A DNA stretch of 64,000 nucleotides from Paenibacillus sp. (GCF_031177825.1 NZ_JAPSKE010000004.1:307521-371520); one strand, 5' to 3'. Shown: positions 34,274 to 43,366, counted from the stretch's first letter. A program made the numbers and translations. The notes: generated by a model from the sequence alone, not told the origin.

Positions 34274-34303
34274 AATATAAAGGATCTGCACTTGCTTTGT
34301 CAA
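34274..34303 (-). promoter_or_regulatory. Strong sigma-A promoter
   Basis: On the minus strand consensus TTGACA (34298-34303), an 18-nt spacer and TATATT (34274-34279). The transcript would begin near 34267 and reach the terminator at 34055. Confidence 0.75.
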
Positions 34304-34311
34304 CGCATTTT

Positions 34312-34710
34312 TCAATCATTTTCATTTCTTTTTTGAAAACGAAGCTCGTCCCGCAAACCGCGGACCAGCAAAAAGCATCCGACCGCCACGAGAATCGGCT
34401 CCAATACGTTCGCTTCCGGCCCGTCCGTGATGCGATGAAGTCCGAAGATCCAATGAAACGCGACGATATCGAAGCTGAAGAACAATCCGGTCGACACGAT
34501 AAACCCATGATAGAAGCTCCTCGGGAAGCGCCGCTTCAACCAAACGATGCAGCCCGCCAAGACGGCGACGCCGAACAGGAGCGCGCCGAGCTTCCCCGCG
34601 AGCGTCTGCGCCTTCAATCCGTAAGCGGACGCGCGCGCCGCGTGCAGAAGGAGCTCCGCGAACGCGTATCCGAGGAAGACGCCTCCGGCACGCTGCAGCC
34701 AACGCTTCAT
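34312..34710 (-). CDS. Predicted membrane protein (DUF2243-like)
   Basis: Encodes 132 residues with four hydrophobic helices, from the ATG at 34710 that overlaps the stop of the pantothenate kinase gene (ATGA). GFIVSTGLFFSFDIVAFHWI followed by FGLHRI is a helix-rich block that resembles the DUF2243 membrane family, with conserved Asp and His that could bind metal. This assignment is from memory and only moderately secure. Coupling with coaW may be coincidental. Confidence 0.68.
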   Translation of the reverse strand: MKRWLQRAGGVFLGYAFAELLLHAARASAYGLKAQTLAGKLGALLFGVAVLAGCIVWLKRRFPRSFYHGFIVSTGLFFSFDIVAFHWIFGLHRITDGPEANVLEPILVAVGCFLLVRGLRDELRFQKRNEND

Positions 34711-35543
34711 CCCGCTTCCCCCGTCTTCAAAGACAGCAACGCGCCGAGCGCTCCGCTGTATTCGCCGTCCGGCACCATGACCGCGCGTGACCCGCGGAGC
34801 TCCGTATACCCGGCGACGACCTTGCGGAGCAGGTCGTTGCGAATGAACGACGAGCCGATGTACAGCACGCAAGACGCGCCGCATTGTCCGGCCGCATGGA
34901 CGCTGACCGACGCGACCGTCTCCCCGACAAGGCCGACGATGGACGCGAGCACGTCTTCCGGCCGGTCGCTCCCGCCGGTTTGGAGCCATCGTCCGAAGTT
35001 GCTGGCCGTCAGCTCGCCGGGAATCGGCGGCGTCGAGCCTTCATAGATGTGACTGACGAGCAGATCGATGTCGTCGCGCTTCCCCGTGGAAGCCAAACGC
35101 ACGATTTCATCGAATTCCCGCACGCCGGTCGTCATCGCGGACAGCCCGACGAGCGTACCGCCTCCGACGCCGGTGCCGCCGATGCGCGTATGCCGCTCCC
35201 CGTCGACATAGTGAATCGACGTACCGGTCCCTACGTTCGTAAGCAAGAACGAAGCTTGCTCCATGCCGCCCTGGCGCATCAACCAACGAACGCCGCTGCA
35301 GGTCGCTTCGAATTCGACTAAATACGACGCCGGTCGCCCGATCAGCGCTTGCAGCGGCTTCGCCTTGCCGCCCGTAAGGGCGACGGCCGCATCATCCCCG
35401 CGCGCCAGCAGCCATGCCGCCGCGCCTTCGAGATCGTCCGATCTGAATTTAAGAAAGCGCACGGCGCCGTCCGGCGTCTCGTGCGCGATTTTGATTAACG
35501 TGCCTCCGGCGTCGATGCCGATAGATTGTTTCATATCCCTCAT
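34707..35543 (-). CDS. coaW: Type II pantothenate kinase
   Basis: Encodes 278 residues. IGIDAGGTLIKIAHE is the ATP-binding motif of the acetate-kinase/hexokinase fold, TNVGTGTSIHYVDG and RIGGTGVGGGTLVGLSA are the typical type II PanK motifs. It phosphorylates pantothenate, the first step of coenzyme A synthesis. The ATG at 35543 follows GGAGGGGAGTCCT; the in-frame ATG three codons later is possible too. It is translationally coupled to the small membrane protein gene downstream. Confidence 0.9.
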   Translation of the reverse strand: MRDMKQSIGIDAGGTLIKIAHETPDGAVRFLKFRSDDLEGAAAWLLARGDDAAVALTGGKAKPLQALIGRPASYLVEFEATCSGVRWLMRQGGMEQASFLLTNVGTGTSIHYVDGERHTRIGGTGVGGGTLVGLSAMTTGVREFDEIVRLASTGKRDDIDLLVSHIYEGSTPPIPGELTASNFGRWLQTGGSDRPEDVLASIVGLVGETVASVSVHAAGQCGASCVLYIGSSFIRNDLLRKVVAGYTELRGSRAVMVPDGEYSGALGALLSLKTGEAG

Positions 35544-35582
35544 AGGACTCCCCTCCTATCGCAAAAACCTTCTCTACTATAT

Positions 35583-35617
35583 AAAAAAAGGAAGACATCC
35601 GCAATCGGAAGTCTTCC
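35583..35617 (-). terminator. Intrinsic terminator
   Basis: On the minus strand GGAAGAC and GTCTTCC arms around a 14-nt loop, then seven T residues, end the transcript of the membrane protein gene at 35625. Confidence 0.8.
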
Positions 35618-35624
35618 GAATCGT

Positions 35625-36149
35625 TCAATTTCTCGCCCCGAAACGCTTGACGATCGCCGCGATACGGCGGGAGCCGAACGCTAAGGCGAGTCCGACCGCA
35701 AGCTGTAAGACGCCTTCGATCAAGGCGCCCCTGTACACAATCGTCTGATACTCGTTGAGCTCGAACCCGACTACAGGCGGCTGCATGATCGTGTACGTCG
35801 ATCCGGCCAATCCGGGAAGCGCCGAGACGGCCGCGACGATGCCCGCGACGGCGAGCGCCGACGACGCCCAATCGTCCGGGGCCGACTCCCCTTCAGGTTC
35901 GGGCGTCTTCGATACGCCGGCGATCGCGGACGCCGCTCGCCCCGCAGACAGCCAGAGGGCGGCGGCGATTCCTCCTTGCACGGCGCCGGGAATCATCCCG
36001 GCGATCGCGACGGAGGAACGATTGATTTCGCTCCAAGGCAGCTCCGGAACGAGCAGCGTCAACAGCTGGCCCCACGCTTCAAGACTGCGAACGGCCCAGT
36101 ATATGGCTAGCAGCCGAAGCCCGATGAACGCGGCCGACTTCGCGCTCAT
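35625..36149 (-). CDS. Hypothetical membrane protein
   Basis: Encodes 174 residues with four hydrophobic segments (about 7-36, 46-76, 95-118 and 140-160) and a short charged loop (KTPEPEGESAPDDW). No family is recognised. Its start overlaps the stop of the GNAT gene upstream (ATGA, 36146-36149), so the two are coupled. Confidence 0.72.
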   Translation of the reverse strand: MSAKSAAFIGLRLLAIYWAVRSLEAWGQLLTLLVPELPWSEINRSSVAIAGMIPGAVQGGIAAALWLSAGRAASAIAGVSKTPEPEGESAPDDWASSALAVAGIVAAVSALPGLAGSTYTIMQPPVVGFELNEYQTIVYRGALIEGVLQLAVGLALAFGSRRIAAIVKRFGARN

Positions 36150-36697
36150 CGTCCCGCACCGTGAAGCGCGGCGAATTCGTCGCGCGTCATGCCGTAATGC
36201 AGCTCGTCGTGATACGCGCCGTTCGTGTACATCATGCTCCGCAGCCGGCCTTCGAGCCGGAAGCCAAGCTTCTCATGCAGCCGGATCGACGCCTCGTTGA
36301 ACGCGAACGCATGCGGCGTGACCTTCTGATACCCGAGTTCGAGGAAGTAATACCGGAGCGTCATTACGATCATCTCCGACGCGTATCCCCGGCCGCGATG
36401 TCCGTCGGCGACGACGATACCGTACTTGAACGTGCCGTGCCGGGGATTGCACTGGAACGTGTCGATCGTTCCGACGGGAACGCCCTCCTTGTCGTCGGCG
36501 ACCCATCGATTCGAATCGTCGAATCGAGCCTTCTGCTGCTGTTCGAACCAGCTTTGAAACTTCGCATCCGACATCGGCCCGTGAACGCCGTCGAGATTGC
36601 GCGAGACCTCGTCGTCGAACGACCGAAACAAGGCGGCGTCGGACGCCCGAAGCGCCCGAAGCGCGATCCGCTCCCCTTCCCAATACCGATACGCCAT
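36146..36697 (-). CDS. GNAT N-acetyltransferase (RimJ/RimL-like)
   Basis: Encodes 183 residues, AAGGGGGG before the ATG. The pattern is of the RimJ/L type: ERIALRALRASDAALFRSF, KYGIVVADGHRGRGYASEMI (acetyl-CoA loop) and FNEASIRLHEKLGFRLEGRL. The acceptor may be a protein N-terminus, a polyamine or a small molecule. It is in an operon with the hypothetical membrane protein downstream. Confidence 0.87.
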   Translation of the reverse strand: MAYRYWEGERIALRALRASDAALFRSFDDEVSRNLDGVHGPMSDAKFQSWFEQQQKARFDDSNRWVADDKEGVPVGTIDTFQCNPRHGTFKYGIVVADGHRGRGYASEMIVMTLRYYFLELGYQKVTPHAFAFNEASIRLHEKLGFRLEGRLRSMMYTNGAYHDELHYGMTRDEFAALHGAGR

Positions 36698-36762
36698 CCG
36701 GTCCCCCCCTTGATTTCCATTCCTTGGATAAAATCAACTATACCAAACCGCGGCCGCACACG

Positions 36763-36789
36763 AAAGAGGCCTTCCCGAAGGAAGGCCTC
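36763..36789 (-). terminator. Intrinsic terminator after divergent-PAP2 gene
   Basis: On the minus strand GAGGCCTTCC-TTCG-GGAAGGCCTC with a short TTTCG tail. Confidence 0.7.
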
Positions 36790-36804
36790 GCTCGTTCGAA
36801 TGAT

Positions 36805-37260
36805 TCATGATTCCCATGCGTAACTGAGAATGCCCGCCGCGATGCCGAGCATCGCGCCGACGGCGACCTCCCTCGGCAAGTGGCCGAGCTCTTCCTTCAG
36901 CTCCGCGCGGCGCTCCCGATGATACAACCCCGGATGCTGATCGGCGAGCTTCTCGACCCTCTCGTCCAGATCGTTCAACTCCACCGCCATCTCGCCGGCA
37001 TGGCGGCGGATGCCCATGGCGTCATACATTACGATAAGTCCGAAAATGGAGCTGATCGCGAAGTCGACCGCCTTGACGCCCTTCTTCAACGCGATGTACG
37101 TCGCCAGCGAAGCGACGCCCGCGGAGTGGGAGCTCGGCATGCCTCCGGTGCGAAACAACGTCTTCCAGTTCCATGTGCCGTTCGTCGCGTATTCGAGCGG
37201 CAGCTTCAGGGCTTGGGTCGCCGCGATCGTGCTGAGACCCGTAATAATCGCTCTGTTCAT
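36805..37260 (-). CDS. Divergent PAP2-family (YuiD-like, DUF212) membrane protein
   Basis: Encodes 151 residues from the ATG at 37260, with GAGGTGG 5 nt upstream. GGMPSSHSAGVASLATYIAL, MYDAMGIRRHAGEMAVELND and ELGHLPREVAVGAMLGI are the family blocks; the SSHSA and RRHAG motifs resemble the phosphatase site of PAP2. Three to four membrane helices are present. It is a predicted membrane lipid phosphatase-like protein; no activity is established for the family. Confidence 0.87.
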   Translation of the reverse strand: MNRAIITGLSTIAATQALKLPLEYATNGTWNWKTLFRTGGMPSSHSAGVASLATYIALKKGVKAVDFAISSIFGLIVMYDAMGIRRHAGEMAVELNDLDERVEKLADQHPGLYHRERRAELKEELGHLPREVAVGAMLGIAAGILSYAWES

Positions 37261-37321
37261 CGACACCACCTCAATGGTAATGTCGTCCGTTCCGAAAGGA
37301 ATTATGCCGATAAACGAATCG

Positions 37322-38281
37322 TTATAACTTGGATAAAAACAAGTACGCGTCGTCGTTAAAGCCCGGAAGCCCTTCGTGGCCGAAATCCGGATAGATGATA
37401 TGGCGCTTCGGCGCGGAAATTCGATTGTACGCCGCGAACTGCGTCGATGGCGGGCAGACCGAATCCATCAGACTGATCCCCATCAATACCTCGCCTTGAA
37501 TGCGCTCCGCCAAATATTGAACGTCGATGTAACCGAGCGTCCGGAACACCTCGTCCTCCCGCTCGTGGCGAGGATCGAACAAGCGGAAGTAGGTCCGCAG
37601 CTCTTCGTAAGCGTCTTTCGCGAGGTCCATCTGCCATACGCGCTTGTAGTCGCTCAGGAACGGGAAGATCGAGACGCAGCGCTTCACCCTCGGCTCGAGC
37701 GCGGCGCAGACGAGCGCCAGCGCGCCGCCTTGCGAACCGCCGGTCACGCCGACGCGATCCGCATCGATCTCCGGCATCGCCATCGCCGCCCGCGCGAGCT
37801 GCGCCGTGTCCAGGAATACGTGACGCATCGTCAAGTGATCCGGTCCGGAATCCAATCCGCGGATAAACAGACCGCGCAGCGTATTTCCCTTCACGCCGCC
37901 TACGTCCTCGGACTTGCCGCCCTGACCGCGGCAATCCATCGCGAACACGGAGAAGCCGAGGTTCACCCAGTTGAGTTTGTCCGCCCAATCGCCCGAGCTG
38001 CCGCTGTATCCGTGGAACATCAGCACCGCCGGCGTCGGACCGGACGCGCCCTTCGGCCGCAGATGTTTGGCATACACCCGAGCGCCCCGCACGCCGGTAA
38101 ACGTCAGATCGAAGCATTCCGCGTTCGGCGCTTGGAACGCGCTGGGCGTCAGCTCGACGTCCGGCGCCGTCGCGTCGAGCTCCGCCAACGCTCTCGACCA
38201 GTACGCGTCGAAGTCGTCCGGCTTCGGACTGCGTCCCTTATATTGTTTCAACTGTTCCAACGGCATATCCAATGCTGGCAT
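37322..38281 (-). CDS. Acetylxylan esterase / cephalosporin-C deacetylase (CE7 family)
   Basis: Encodes 319 residues from the ATG at 38281, with GGGAGAGA in front. The N-terminal MPALDMPLEQLKQYKGRSPK followed by PDDFDAYWSRALAEL is diagnostic of the AXE1 group. The nucleophile is in VTGGSQGGAL, the acid in the MGISLMDSVCPPST region, and the His in YPDFGHEGLPGF; RGQGGKSEDV is the oxyanion-side motif. CE7 enzymes are cytoplasmic hexamers that remove acetyl groups from imported xylo-oligosaccharides and from cephalosporin C. It stands alone. Confidence 0.92.
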   Translation of the reverse strand: MPALDMPLEQLKQYKGRSPKPDDFDAYWSRALAELDATAPDVELTPSAFQAPNAECFDLTFTGVRGARVYAKHLRPKGASGPTPAVLMFHGYSGSSGDWADKLNWVNLGFSVFAMDCRGQGGKSEDVGGVKGNTLRGLFIRGLDSGPDHLTMRHVFLDTAQLARAAMAMPEIDADRVGVTGGSQGGALALVCAALEPRVKRCVSIFPFLSDYKRVWQMDLAKDAYEELRTYFRLFDPRHEREDEVFRTLGYIDVQYLAERIQGEVLMGISLMDSVCPPSTQFAAYNRISAPKRHIIYPDFGHEGLPGFNDDAYLFLSKL

Positions 38282-38395
38282 CTGTTCTCTCTCCCTTGTC
38301 ATAAAGAAGGTTATCGGTACCGTTACGGCGATATTCCCAGTTTATTGCATTATACTGTTATTTACAACTGTTTATTATCGTTTGTTGTCGACTCG

Positions 38396-39769
38396 TCATT
38401 TCATTTGTTCCTTGACGAGCTCCGCCGCCTTTTCCAACTGCGTATCGTTCGCTTGGATCAGAGCCCTGACATCCTCGATCAGCGCGCGCGTCGTCTCCCC
38501 TGTCGCGATCCCGGTCGACTCGAGCTTCTTCGACGCCTGATACTCCCGCACGGCTTTCGTCGTGTTCGCGTCGAAGAAGCCGTCCTCCCGGCCCGGATCG
38601 AAGCCGACCGCTTTCAGCATCGTCTGGACGGTCTTGATTTCGCCGGAAAATCCGTTCTCCTTCATGACGAGATCGGACTCGACGATCGGCAGCGAGGCGT
38701 ACGACGGCAGCGAGACGGGAACGTCCGGCGTCAGTCCGCTCTTGTTGATCGTGTTCCCGTTCGGCGTCAGCCACTCGGCGACCGTATACTTCATGTTCGA
38801 GCCGTCTTGGAACGGTTGGCTGAGCTGCGCCGTCCCCTTCCCGAACGACTTCTCGCCGACGAGCCGAACGCCCGCGGACTGCTGCAGCGCCCCTGCGACG
38901 ATCTCCGCCGCGCTCGCGCTCCCGGCGTCGATCAGCACGACGACGGGAAGCTCTCCGAGACCGATATCGTTATAGTCGGATCGGGACACTTCCGCGGGGT
39001 GGTCGCGTCGCTTGAATTGAACGATCGGTTCTCCGTCGGGCACAAGCGTCTCCGCGACTTCCTCGGCCGTGTCGGTGAGGCCGCCCGGATTTTGCCGGAG
39101 GTCGAGCACGAGCCCCTTCATCCCTTCGCCCAGAAGCCGCTTCGCTTCCTTCACATATTCCTCGGACGTCGTCTCCGCGAACGACGAAATCCGAATGACG
39201 CCCACGCCGTCTCCCCGCAGCTCGGCGTATACCGTCTGGAGCGGGATCGTGTCTCTCACGATCGACAGCTTCACCTCTTTGCCGTCCCGAACGATCGTCA
39301 AGTCGGCGGTCGTACCTTTCTTCCCTCGAATAAGCAGGACGGCTTCGTGCACCTTCATGCCCTCCAAGCTGGTGTCTCCGACCTTGATCACCTGATCGCC
39401 CGGCTTAACGCCGGCCGCCTCCGCGGGCGAGCCCTTGATCGGAGCCACGATGACGATGCGCCCGTCGATCTCCTCCATCGTGGCGCCGATGCCTTCGAAC
39501 GAAGCGTTGATACTTTCGTAGAACGCTTTCGCTTCCTCTTGGTCCATATACGTCGTATACGGATCCTCGAGCGACCGCAGCATGCCTTCGATCGCGCCGT
39601 CGATCAGCTTCGACCGGTCGACCGGTTCCAAATACCCGTCTTCGATCAGATCCATCGCGTTTTCCAACTTGGAGATTCCGCTCTGGTTCAAGCTCGCGTA
39701 TGTATAAGCCACGGCGCCGCCCGCAAGCGCCGAGGCGAGCATGGCGGGGATCCACTTCCATCTGCTCAT
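38396..39769 (-). CDS. ctpA: C-terminal processing protease (S41 family)
   Basis: Encodes 457 residues. A signal anchor lies at about 7-26, an N-terminal helical part follows, then a PDZ domain (about 95-175; GSPAEAAGVKPGDQVIKV) and the S41 domain with LDLRQNPGG. The catalytic Ser is S286 (GSASAAEIV) and the Lys K311 (SFGKGTAQ), 25 residues apart as in known CTPs. Residues about 375-435 are a peptidoglycan-binding repeat (KTVQTMLKAVGFDPG, then TTKAVREYQ). It acts outside the membrane, for example in signalling or wall-protein turnover. Other CtpA/CtpB members exist in such genomes, so the symbol is by family. Confidence 0.88.
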   Translation of the reverse strand: MSRWKWIPAMLASALAGGAVAYTYASLNQSGISKLENAMDLIEDGYLEPVDRSKLIDGAIEGMLRSLEDPYTTYMDQEEAKAFYESINASFEGIGATMEEIDGRIVIVAPIKGSPAEAAGVKPGDQVIKVGDTSLEGMKVHEAVLLIRGKKGTTADLTIVRDGKEVKLSIVRDTIPLQTVYAELRGDGVGVIRISSFAETTSEEYVKEAKRLLGEGMKGLVLDLRQNPGGLTDTAEEVAETLVPDGEPIVQFKRRDHPAEVSRSDYNDIGLGELPVVVLIDAGSASAAEIVAGALQQSAGVRLVGEKSFGKGTAQLSQPFQDGSNMKYTVAEWLTPNGNTINKSGLTPDVPVSLPSYASLPIVESDLVMKENGFSGEIKTVQTMLKAVGFDPGREDGFFDANTTKAVREYQASKKLESTGIATGETTRALIEDVRALIQANDTQLEKAAELVKEQMK

Positions 39770-39855
39770 CGATTATTCCCTCGTCTCTCCGTTTCGAAAT
39801 CCAATCGCGTTCATTATAGCCGAAGCGCGATTCGAAATCGAATGCAACTCCTCCT

Positions 39856-39885
39856 TTGCTTTCGCGAATGCGGTTTCACTATAAT
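39856..39885 (+). promoter_or_regulatory. Sigma-A promoter of aldo-keto reductase gene
   Basis: TTGCTT (39856-39861), an 18-nt spacer and consensus TATAAT (39880-39885), about 43 nt before the start codon. Confidence 0.65.
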
Positions 39886-39927
39886 GGTATATGTTACACG
39901 AAACTACGAACGGGAGGAATCTTTTTT

Positions 39928-40929
39928 ATGCCATATGTAGCCAATTCTTCGAGATACGAAGGAATGAAGTACCGGCGTACCGGAGCTTCCGGCTTGAAGC
40001 TGCCGGCGATCTCTCTCGGCCTCTGGCACAACTTCGGGGGCGTCGACGCGTTCGAGAACGGCCGCGACATGGTGAAGAGGGCGTTCGACCTCGGCATTAC
40101 GCACTTCGACCTGGCGAACAATTACGGACCGCCTCCGGGCTCCGCCGAAGAGATGTTCGGCCGCCTGCTGCAGACCGACTTGGCGCCGTACCGGGACGAG
40201 CTGATCGTCTCGACGAAAGCGGGCTACTATATGTGGCCGGGGCCGTACGGCGAGTGGGGCTCGCGGAAATCCATCGTCTCGAGTCTCGACCAGAGCTTGA
40301 AGCGGCTCCATCTCGATTACGTCGATATTTTCTACTCTCACCGCCCCGACCCGGAGACGCCGCTCGAGGAGACGATGGCCGCGCTCGACCACGTCGTCCG
40401 GCAAGGCAAGGCGCTGTACGTCGGCCTCTCCAATTACTCGGCCGAGCAGACGAGCGAAGCGGTTCGCATCCTCCGCGAGCTGGGCACGCCGCTGTTGATT
40501 CATCAACCGTCTTATTCGATGTTCAACCGATGGATCGAGAACGGCTTGCAAGACGTTCTCGAGCAGAACGGCGTCGGCAGCATCGCCTTCACGCCGCTGG
40601 CGCAAGGACTGCTGACCAACAAGTACTTCGCCGGAGACATCCCGAGCGATTCTCGCGCGGCGAAGACGACGTCGCCGTTCCTGAACGCGAAGGACGTCAC
40701 CGAGGAGAAAATCGCGAAGGTGCGCAAGCTGAACGAGATCGCCTCCGCTCGCGGACAGTCCCTGGCGCAGTTGGCGCTCGCTTGGGTGCTCCGCGAAGGA
40801 AGAGTGACGTCTGCGCTCATCGGCGCCAGCCGGGCGAGCCAAATCGAGGAGAACGTCGCCGCGCTGGACAACCTCGACTTCGCGAGCGAAGAGCTGCAGC
40901 GCATCGAAGACGTGCTTCGCGCAGAATAG
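39928..40929 (+). CDS. Aldo/keto reductase (YghZ / L-glyceraldehyde-3-phosphate-reductase-like)
   Basis: Encodes 333 residues from the ATG at 39928, with GGGAGGA 9 nt upstream. The AKR active site is visible as DLANNYGPPPGSAEEMFG (Asp, Tyr), VSTKAGYYMWPGPYGEWGSR (Lys) and FYSHRPDP (His). The WPGPYGEWGSRK segment is typical of the YghZ/AKR14 group, which reduces methylglyoxal and L-glyceraldehyde 3-phosphate with NADPH. It is probably monocistronic, with its own promoter and a perfect terminator. Confidence 0.92.
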   Translation: MPYVANSSRYEGMKYRRTGASGLKLPAISLGLWHNFGGVDAFENGRDMVKRAFDLGITHFDLANNYGPPPGSAEEMFGRLLQTDLAPYRDELIVSTKAGYYMWPGPYGEWGSRKSIVSSLDQSLKRLHLDYVDIFYSHRPDPETPLEETMAALDHVVRQGKALYVGLSNYSAEQTSEAVRILRELGTPLLIHQPSYSMFNRWIENGLQDVLEQNGVGSIAFTPLAQGLLTNKYFAGDIPSDSRAAKTTSPFLNAKDVTEEKIAKVRKLNEIASARGQSLAQLALAWVLREGRVTSALIGASRASQIEENVAALDNLDFASEELQRIEDVLRAE

Positions 40930-40944
40930 GAGCGAAGCGCAAGC

Positions 40945-40979
40945 AAGGCCGGCATCGGGAACCCGATGCCGGCCTTTTT
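40945..40979 (+). terminator. Intrinsic terminator
   Basis: AAGGCCGGCATCGGG and its exact complement around AA, followed by five T residues. Confidence 0.92.
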
Positions 40980-40996
40980 CAATACGTACCGATCGA

Positions 40997-42229
40997 TTAT
41001 ATCGCCCAATTGCCGCCGCGGAAGATCGGCTCCCGCGCGCCGTCCGCCGTCAGCCCGTCGACGTTCATTTCGGCGGAGCCGATCATGAAGTCGACGTGCG
41101 TCAAGCTGTCGTTCAGCCCCTTGGACGCGAGCTGCTCCTTCGTCATCGTCTTGCCGCCTTTCACGCTGAAGGCGTAGGCGCTGCCGATGGCGAGATGGTT
41201 CGACGCGTTCTCGTCGAACAGCGTATTGTAGTAGATCATTCCCGTATCCGAGATCGGGGAACGATGCGGGACGAGCGCGGCCTCGCCCAAATAGCGAGCC
41301 CCCTCGTCGGTATCGAGCAGACGCTGCAGCGTCTCGCCCCCGGTGCCCGCCGAGAAGTCGACGATCTTCCCGTCCTTGAACGTGAAGGCGAAGTCGTCGA
41401 TCAGCGTTCCGCCGTAATTGAGCGGCTTCGTGCTGCGCACCGTGCCGTTCACGCCTTCGCGCTTCGGCGCGGTGAACACTTCTTCCGTAGGCATGTTGGC
41501 GACGAACGTCGTGCCCTTCTCGTTCACGCTGTCCCCGGCGACCCATAGATGATCGTCCGCCAGCTCCACGACGAGATCGGTGCCCGGCGCGGTATAATGC
41601 AGCGCGCGGTACCGCTTGGCGTTCAGATAATCGCTCTTCTCGGCTAGCTGCTGCAAGTGCGCGTTCCATGCGCCCACCGGATCCGCCAGATCCGCCCGCG
41701 TCGCGCGGAAGATGGCGTTCCAGAGCGTCTCGAGCCGGCGTTCCTGCGGTTCGTTCGGGAACATCTTCTCCGCCCATACGTCGGTCGCCACGGCAAGAAT
41801 GCTCCAGCTGAACTTGTCGGAACGCACCCCGTCGTAGAAGTTCGTCATCGCCGAACGGGTCGCCTTCGTCGCCGCCGCCACCCGATCGGGGTCGATCCCC
41901 GTCAGCAGGTCCGGATTGGCGGATACGAGCGACAAGAACGCGGCGTCGCGCGCGATCAGCTGGTCGTAATTGTGCGCCCGCAGCGCCGGACCGTCGCCGA
42001 ACGACTCCTCCGGCGCAAGCTCGTACCGAATGCGCGTCAACGGATCGTCGTTCCATTCGACGTGCACGTAACGGGCGCCGAGCGAATACGCCTCTTTCGC
42101 CGCCAACCGGACGAGCTCTGCCGCCGTCGTGGGCGCCTGAATGACGAGCGTCTGGCCCGGCTGCAGATTGACGCCGACCCGAACCCCCAAGCTCACGTAG
42201 TTATGTAAATGTTGTTCGAACGTTGCCAT
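40997..42229 (-). CDS. M29-family aminopeptidase
   Basis: Encodes 410 residues, GGAGGCGATGAG before the ATG. The protein follows the thermophilic aminopeptidase AmpS/PepS pattern: YVSLGVRVGVNLQPGQTLVI, a mid-region LVVELADDHLWVAGDSVNEK, NMPTEEVFTAPKREGVNGTV and THVDFMIGS near the end. The Glu/His/Asp metal ligands lie in these segments. It trims N-terminal residues from peptides in the cytoplasm with two metal ions. It is convergent with the aldo-keto reductase. Confidence 0.92.
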   Translation of the reverse strand: MATFEQHLHNYVSLGVRVGVNLQPGQTLVIQAPTTAAELVRLAAKEAYSLGARYVHVEWNDDPLTRIRYELAPEESFGDGPALRAHNYDQLIARDAAFLSLVSANPDLLTGIDPDRVAAATKATRSAMTNFYDGVRSDKFSWSILAVATDVWAEKMFPNEPQERRLETLWNAIFRATRADLADPVGAWNAHLQQLAEKSDYLNAKRYRALHYTAPGTDLVVELADDHLWVAGDSVNEKGTTFVANMPTEEVFTAPKREGVNGTVRSTKPLNYGGTLIDDFAFTFKDGKIVDFSAGTGGETLQRLLDTDEGARYLGEAALVPHRSPISDTGMIYYNTLFDENASNHLAIGSAYAFSVKGGKTMTKEQLASKGLNDSLTHVDFMIGSAEMNVDGLTADGAREPIFRGGNWAI

Positions 42230-42278
42230 CTCATCGCCTCCTCCCCTCTTTATACCATAGGAAGGGGGGGCAACGCCA

Positions 42279-42306
42279 AGAGGGAGAGCGTCTCCGCTCT
42301 CCCCCT
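42279..42306 (-). terminator. Intrinsic terminator of the TM2-repeat gene
   Basis: On the minus strand GGGAGAGCG and CGCTCTCCC-type arms around a GAGA loop, shortly after the stop codon. The T-tract is short. Confidence 0.65.
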
Positions 42307-42310
42307 TCCG

Positions 42311-43366
42311 TTATGAACGATGCCGGCCGCGCAGCAGCTCGAGCCCGACGCCGAGGAACAGCCCGGCGATCAGCATCGGCTCCGCCCAGCGGCGATACCT
42401 GAACAACCACTCCGCGTTCGGCAGCCACTCGAGCGCCGCCGAGACGACGATGCGGTCGAAGGCGACGTATCCCCCGAGCACGATCAGTCCGATGCCCGCC
42501 CAGCGCGTCACCGCGGACGACCATACCGGCGGCTCGTCGGCGTCCAAGCCGCCGAAGCCGCCCGGCGACACGCGGCGGAGCACGTCGAAGAACGCCCAAC
42601 ACCACAGGAGCGGCAGCGCGTAAACCGCCAAGTCGATGCCGTATTCCCGCTTCAGGAATAAGAGCAGGAGCAAGGCGCCGAGCTGTCGCAGCCCGGCGAA
42701 CAACGAGCCGAGGTACAGATGCCCTACTCCGGGTACGAGCGAGAGGAATAGGGCGACGACCGGACGACGGCCGTCCGACCCGGGAACGAACCAAGCGTCG
42801 AAGTCGTCCTCGGGCCGCAAGGCGTCGTATTCGGAGCGTTTCGCCGCTTCCGCGGCGTCGATCGCGGCGAATGCGACGAGCGCCGGCACCGCGAACCAGC
42901 CGAGCAGCATCGTCTCTTCGCCCAGCGCGAGCGCCGCGAGGAGCGGAACGATGCCGCAGGCGGCCGCGGCGAGCAAGAGCGTCAATCCTCGTCGACTCCG
43001 TCCTAAATAGATATGGCCGATGCCCGGAAGCAGCGACAGCATCGTCGCGATCGTTCGATCCCGCCGCGGAGACGGAGCCTCGGGAAGGCCGCTCGGCGCG
43101 TACGGTTTCCGCAGCGTCAGCGTAATCGCCATATCGATCATATTGACGCACCAGACGAAAAATACCGCCACCGCCGCAAGGGAAAACGCCTCGATCGCGA
43201 ACCCTTCCGCCAGAGTAAACAAAACTAGCAGCGCGAGCGGGGCGGCCGCGGCGCCGCCGTACAGCAGCGTCCTGATGTATTTCCCCAAGTACAGATGGCC
43301 TACCCCGGGAATCAGGGATAACAAGAAAGCGACCGTCGGGTGTTTCTCAACCGTGTGCGCGTGCAT
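42311..43366 (-). CDS. Membrane protein with three TM2-like repeats
   Basis: Encodes 351 residues. The unit LSLIPGVGHLYLG occurs three times with small changes (near residues 16, 111 and 208), each starting a pair of helices. A PVVALFLS- or PTVAFLLS-type lead is seen before two of the copies. TM2 proteins normally have one such unit; this is the multi-TM2 arrangement. A further helix pair ends the protein. Its gene overlaps the 3' end of the sigma2-like gene by 20 nt. Function is unknown. It lies beside the VanRS-like system, which may regulate it. Confidence 0.8.
   Translation of the reverse strand: MHAHTVEKHPTVAFLLSLIPGVGHLYLGKYIRTLLYGGAAAAPLALLVLFTLAEGFAIEAFSLAAVAVFFVWCVNMIDMAITLTLRKPYAPSGLPEAPSPRRDRTIATMLSLLPGIGHIYLGRSRRGLTLLLAAAACGIVPLLAALALGEETMLLGWFAVPALVAFAAIDAAEAAKRSEYDALRPEDDFDAWFVPGSDGRRPVVALFLSLVPGVGHLYLGSLFAGLRQLGALLLLLFLKREYGIDLAVYALPLLWCWAFFDVLRRVSPGGFGGLDADEPPVWSSAVTRWAGIGLIVLGGYVAFDRIVVSAALEWLPNAEWLFRYRRWAEPMLIAGLFLGVGLELLRGRHRS

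Noticed and set aside
37376..39940. Long plus-strand open frame of about 850 codons across the esterase and CtpA genes
   Set aside because: It spans two real minus-strand genes and their intergenic gap, and has an Arg/His-rich composition typical of antisense shadows.
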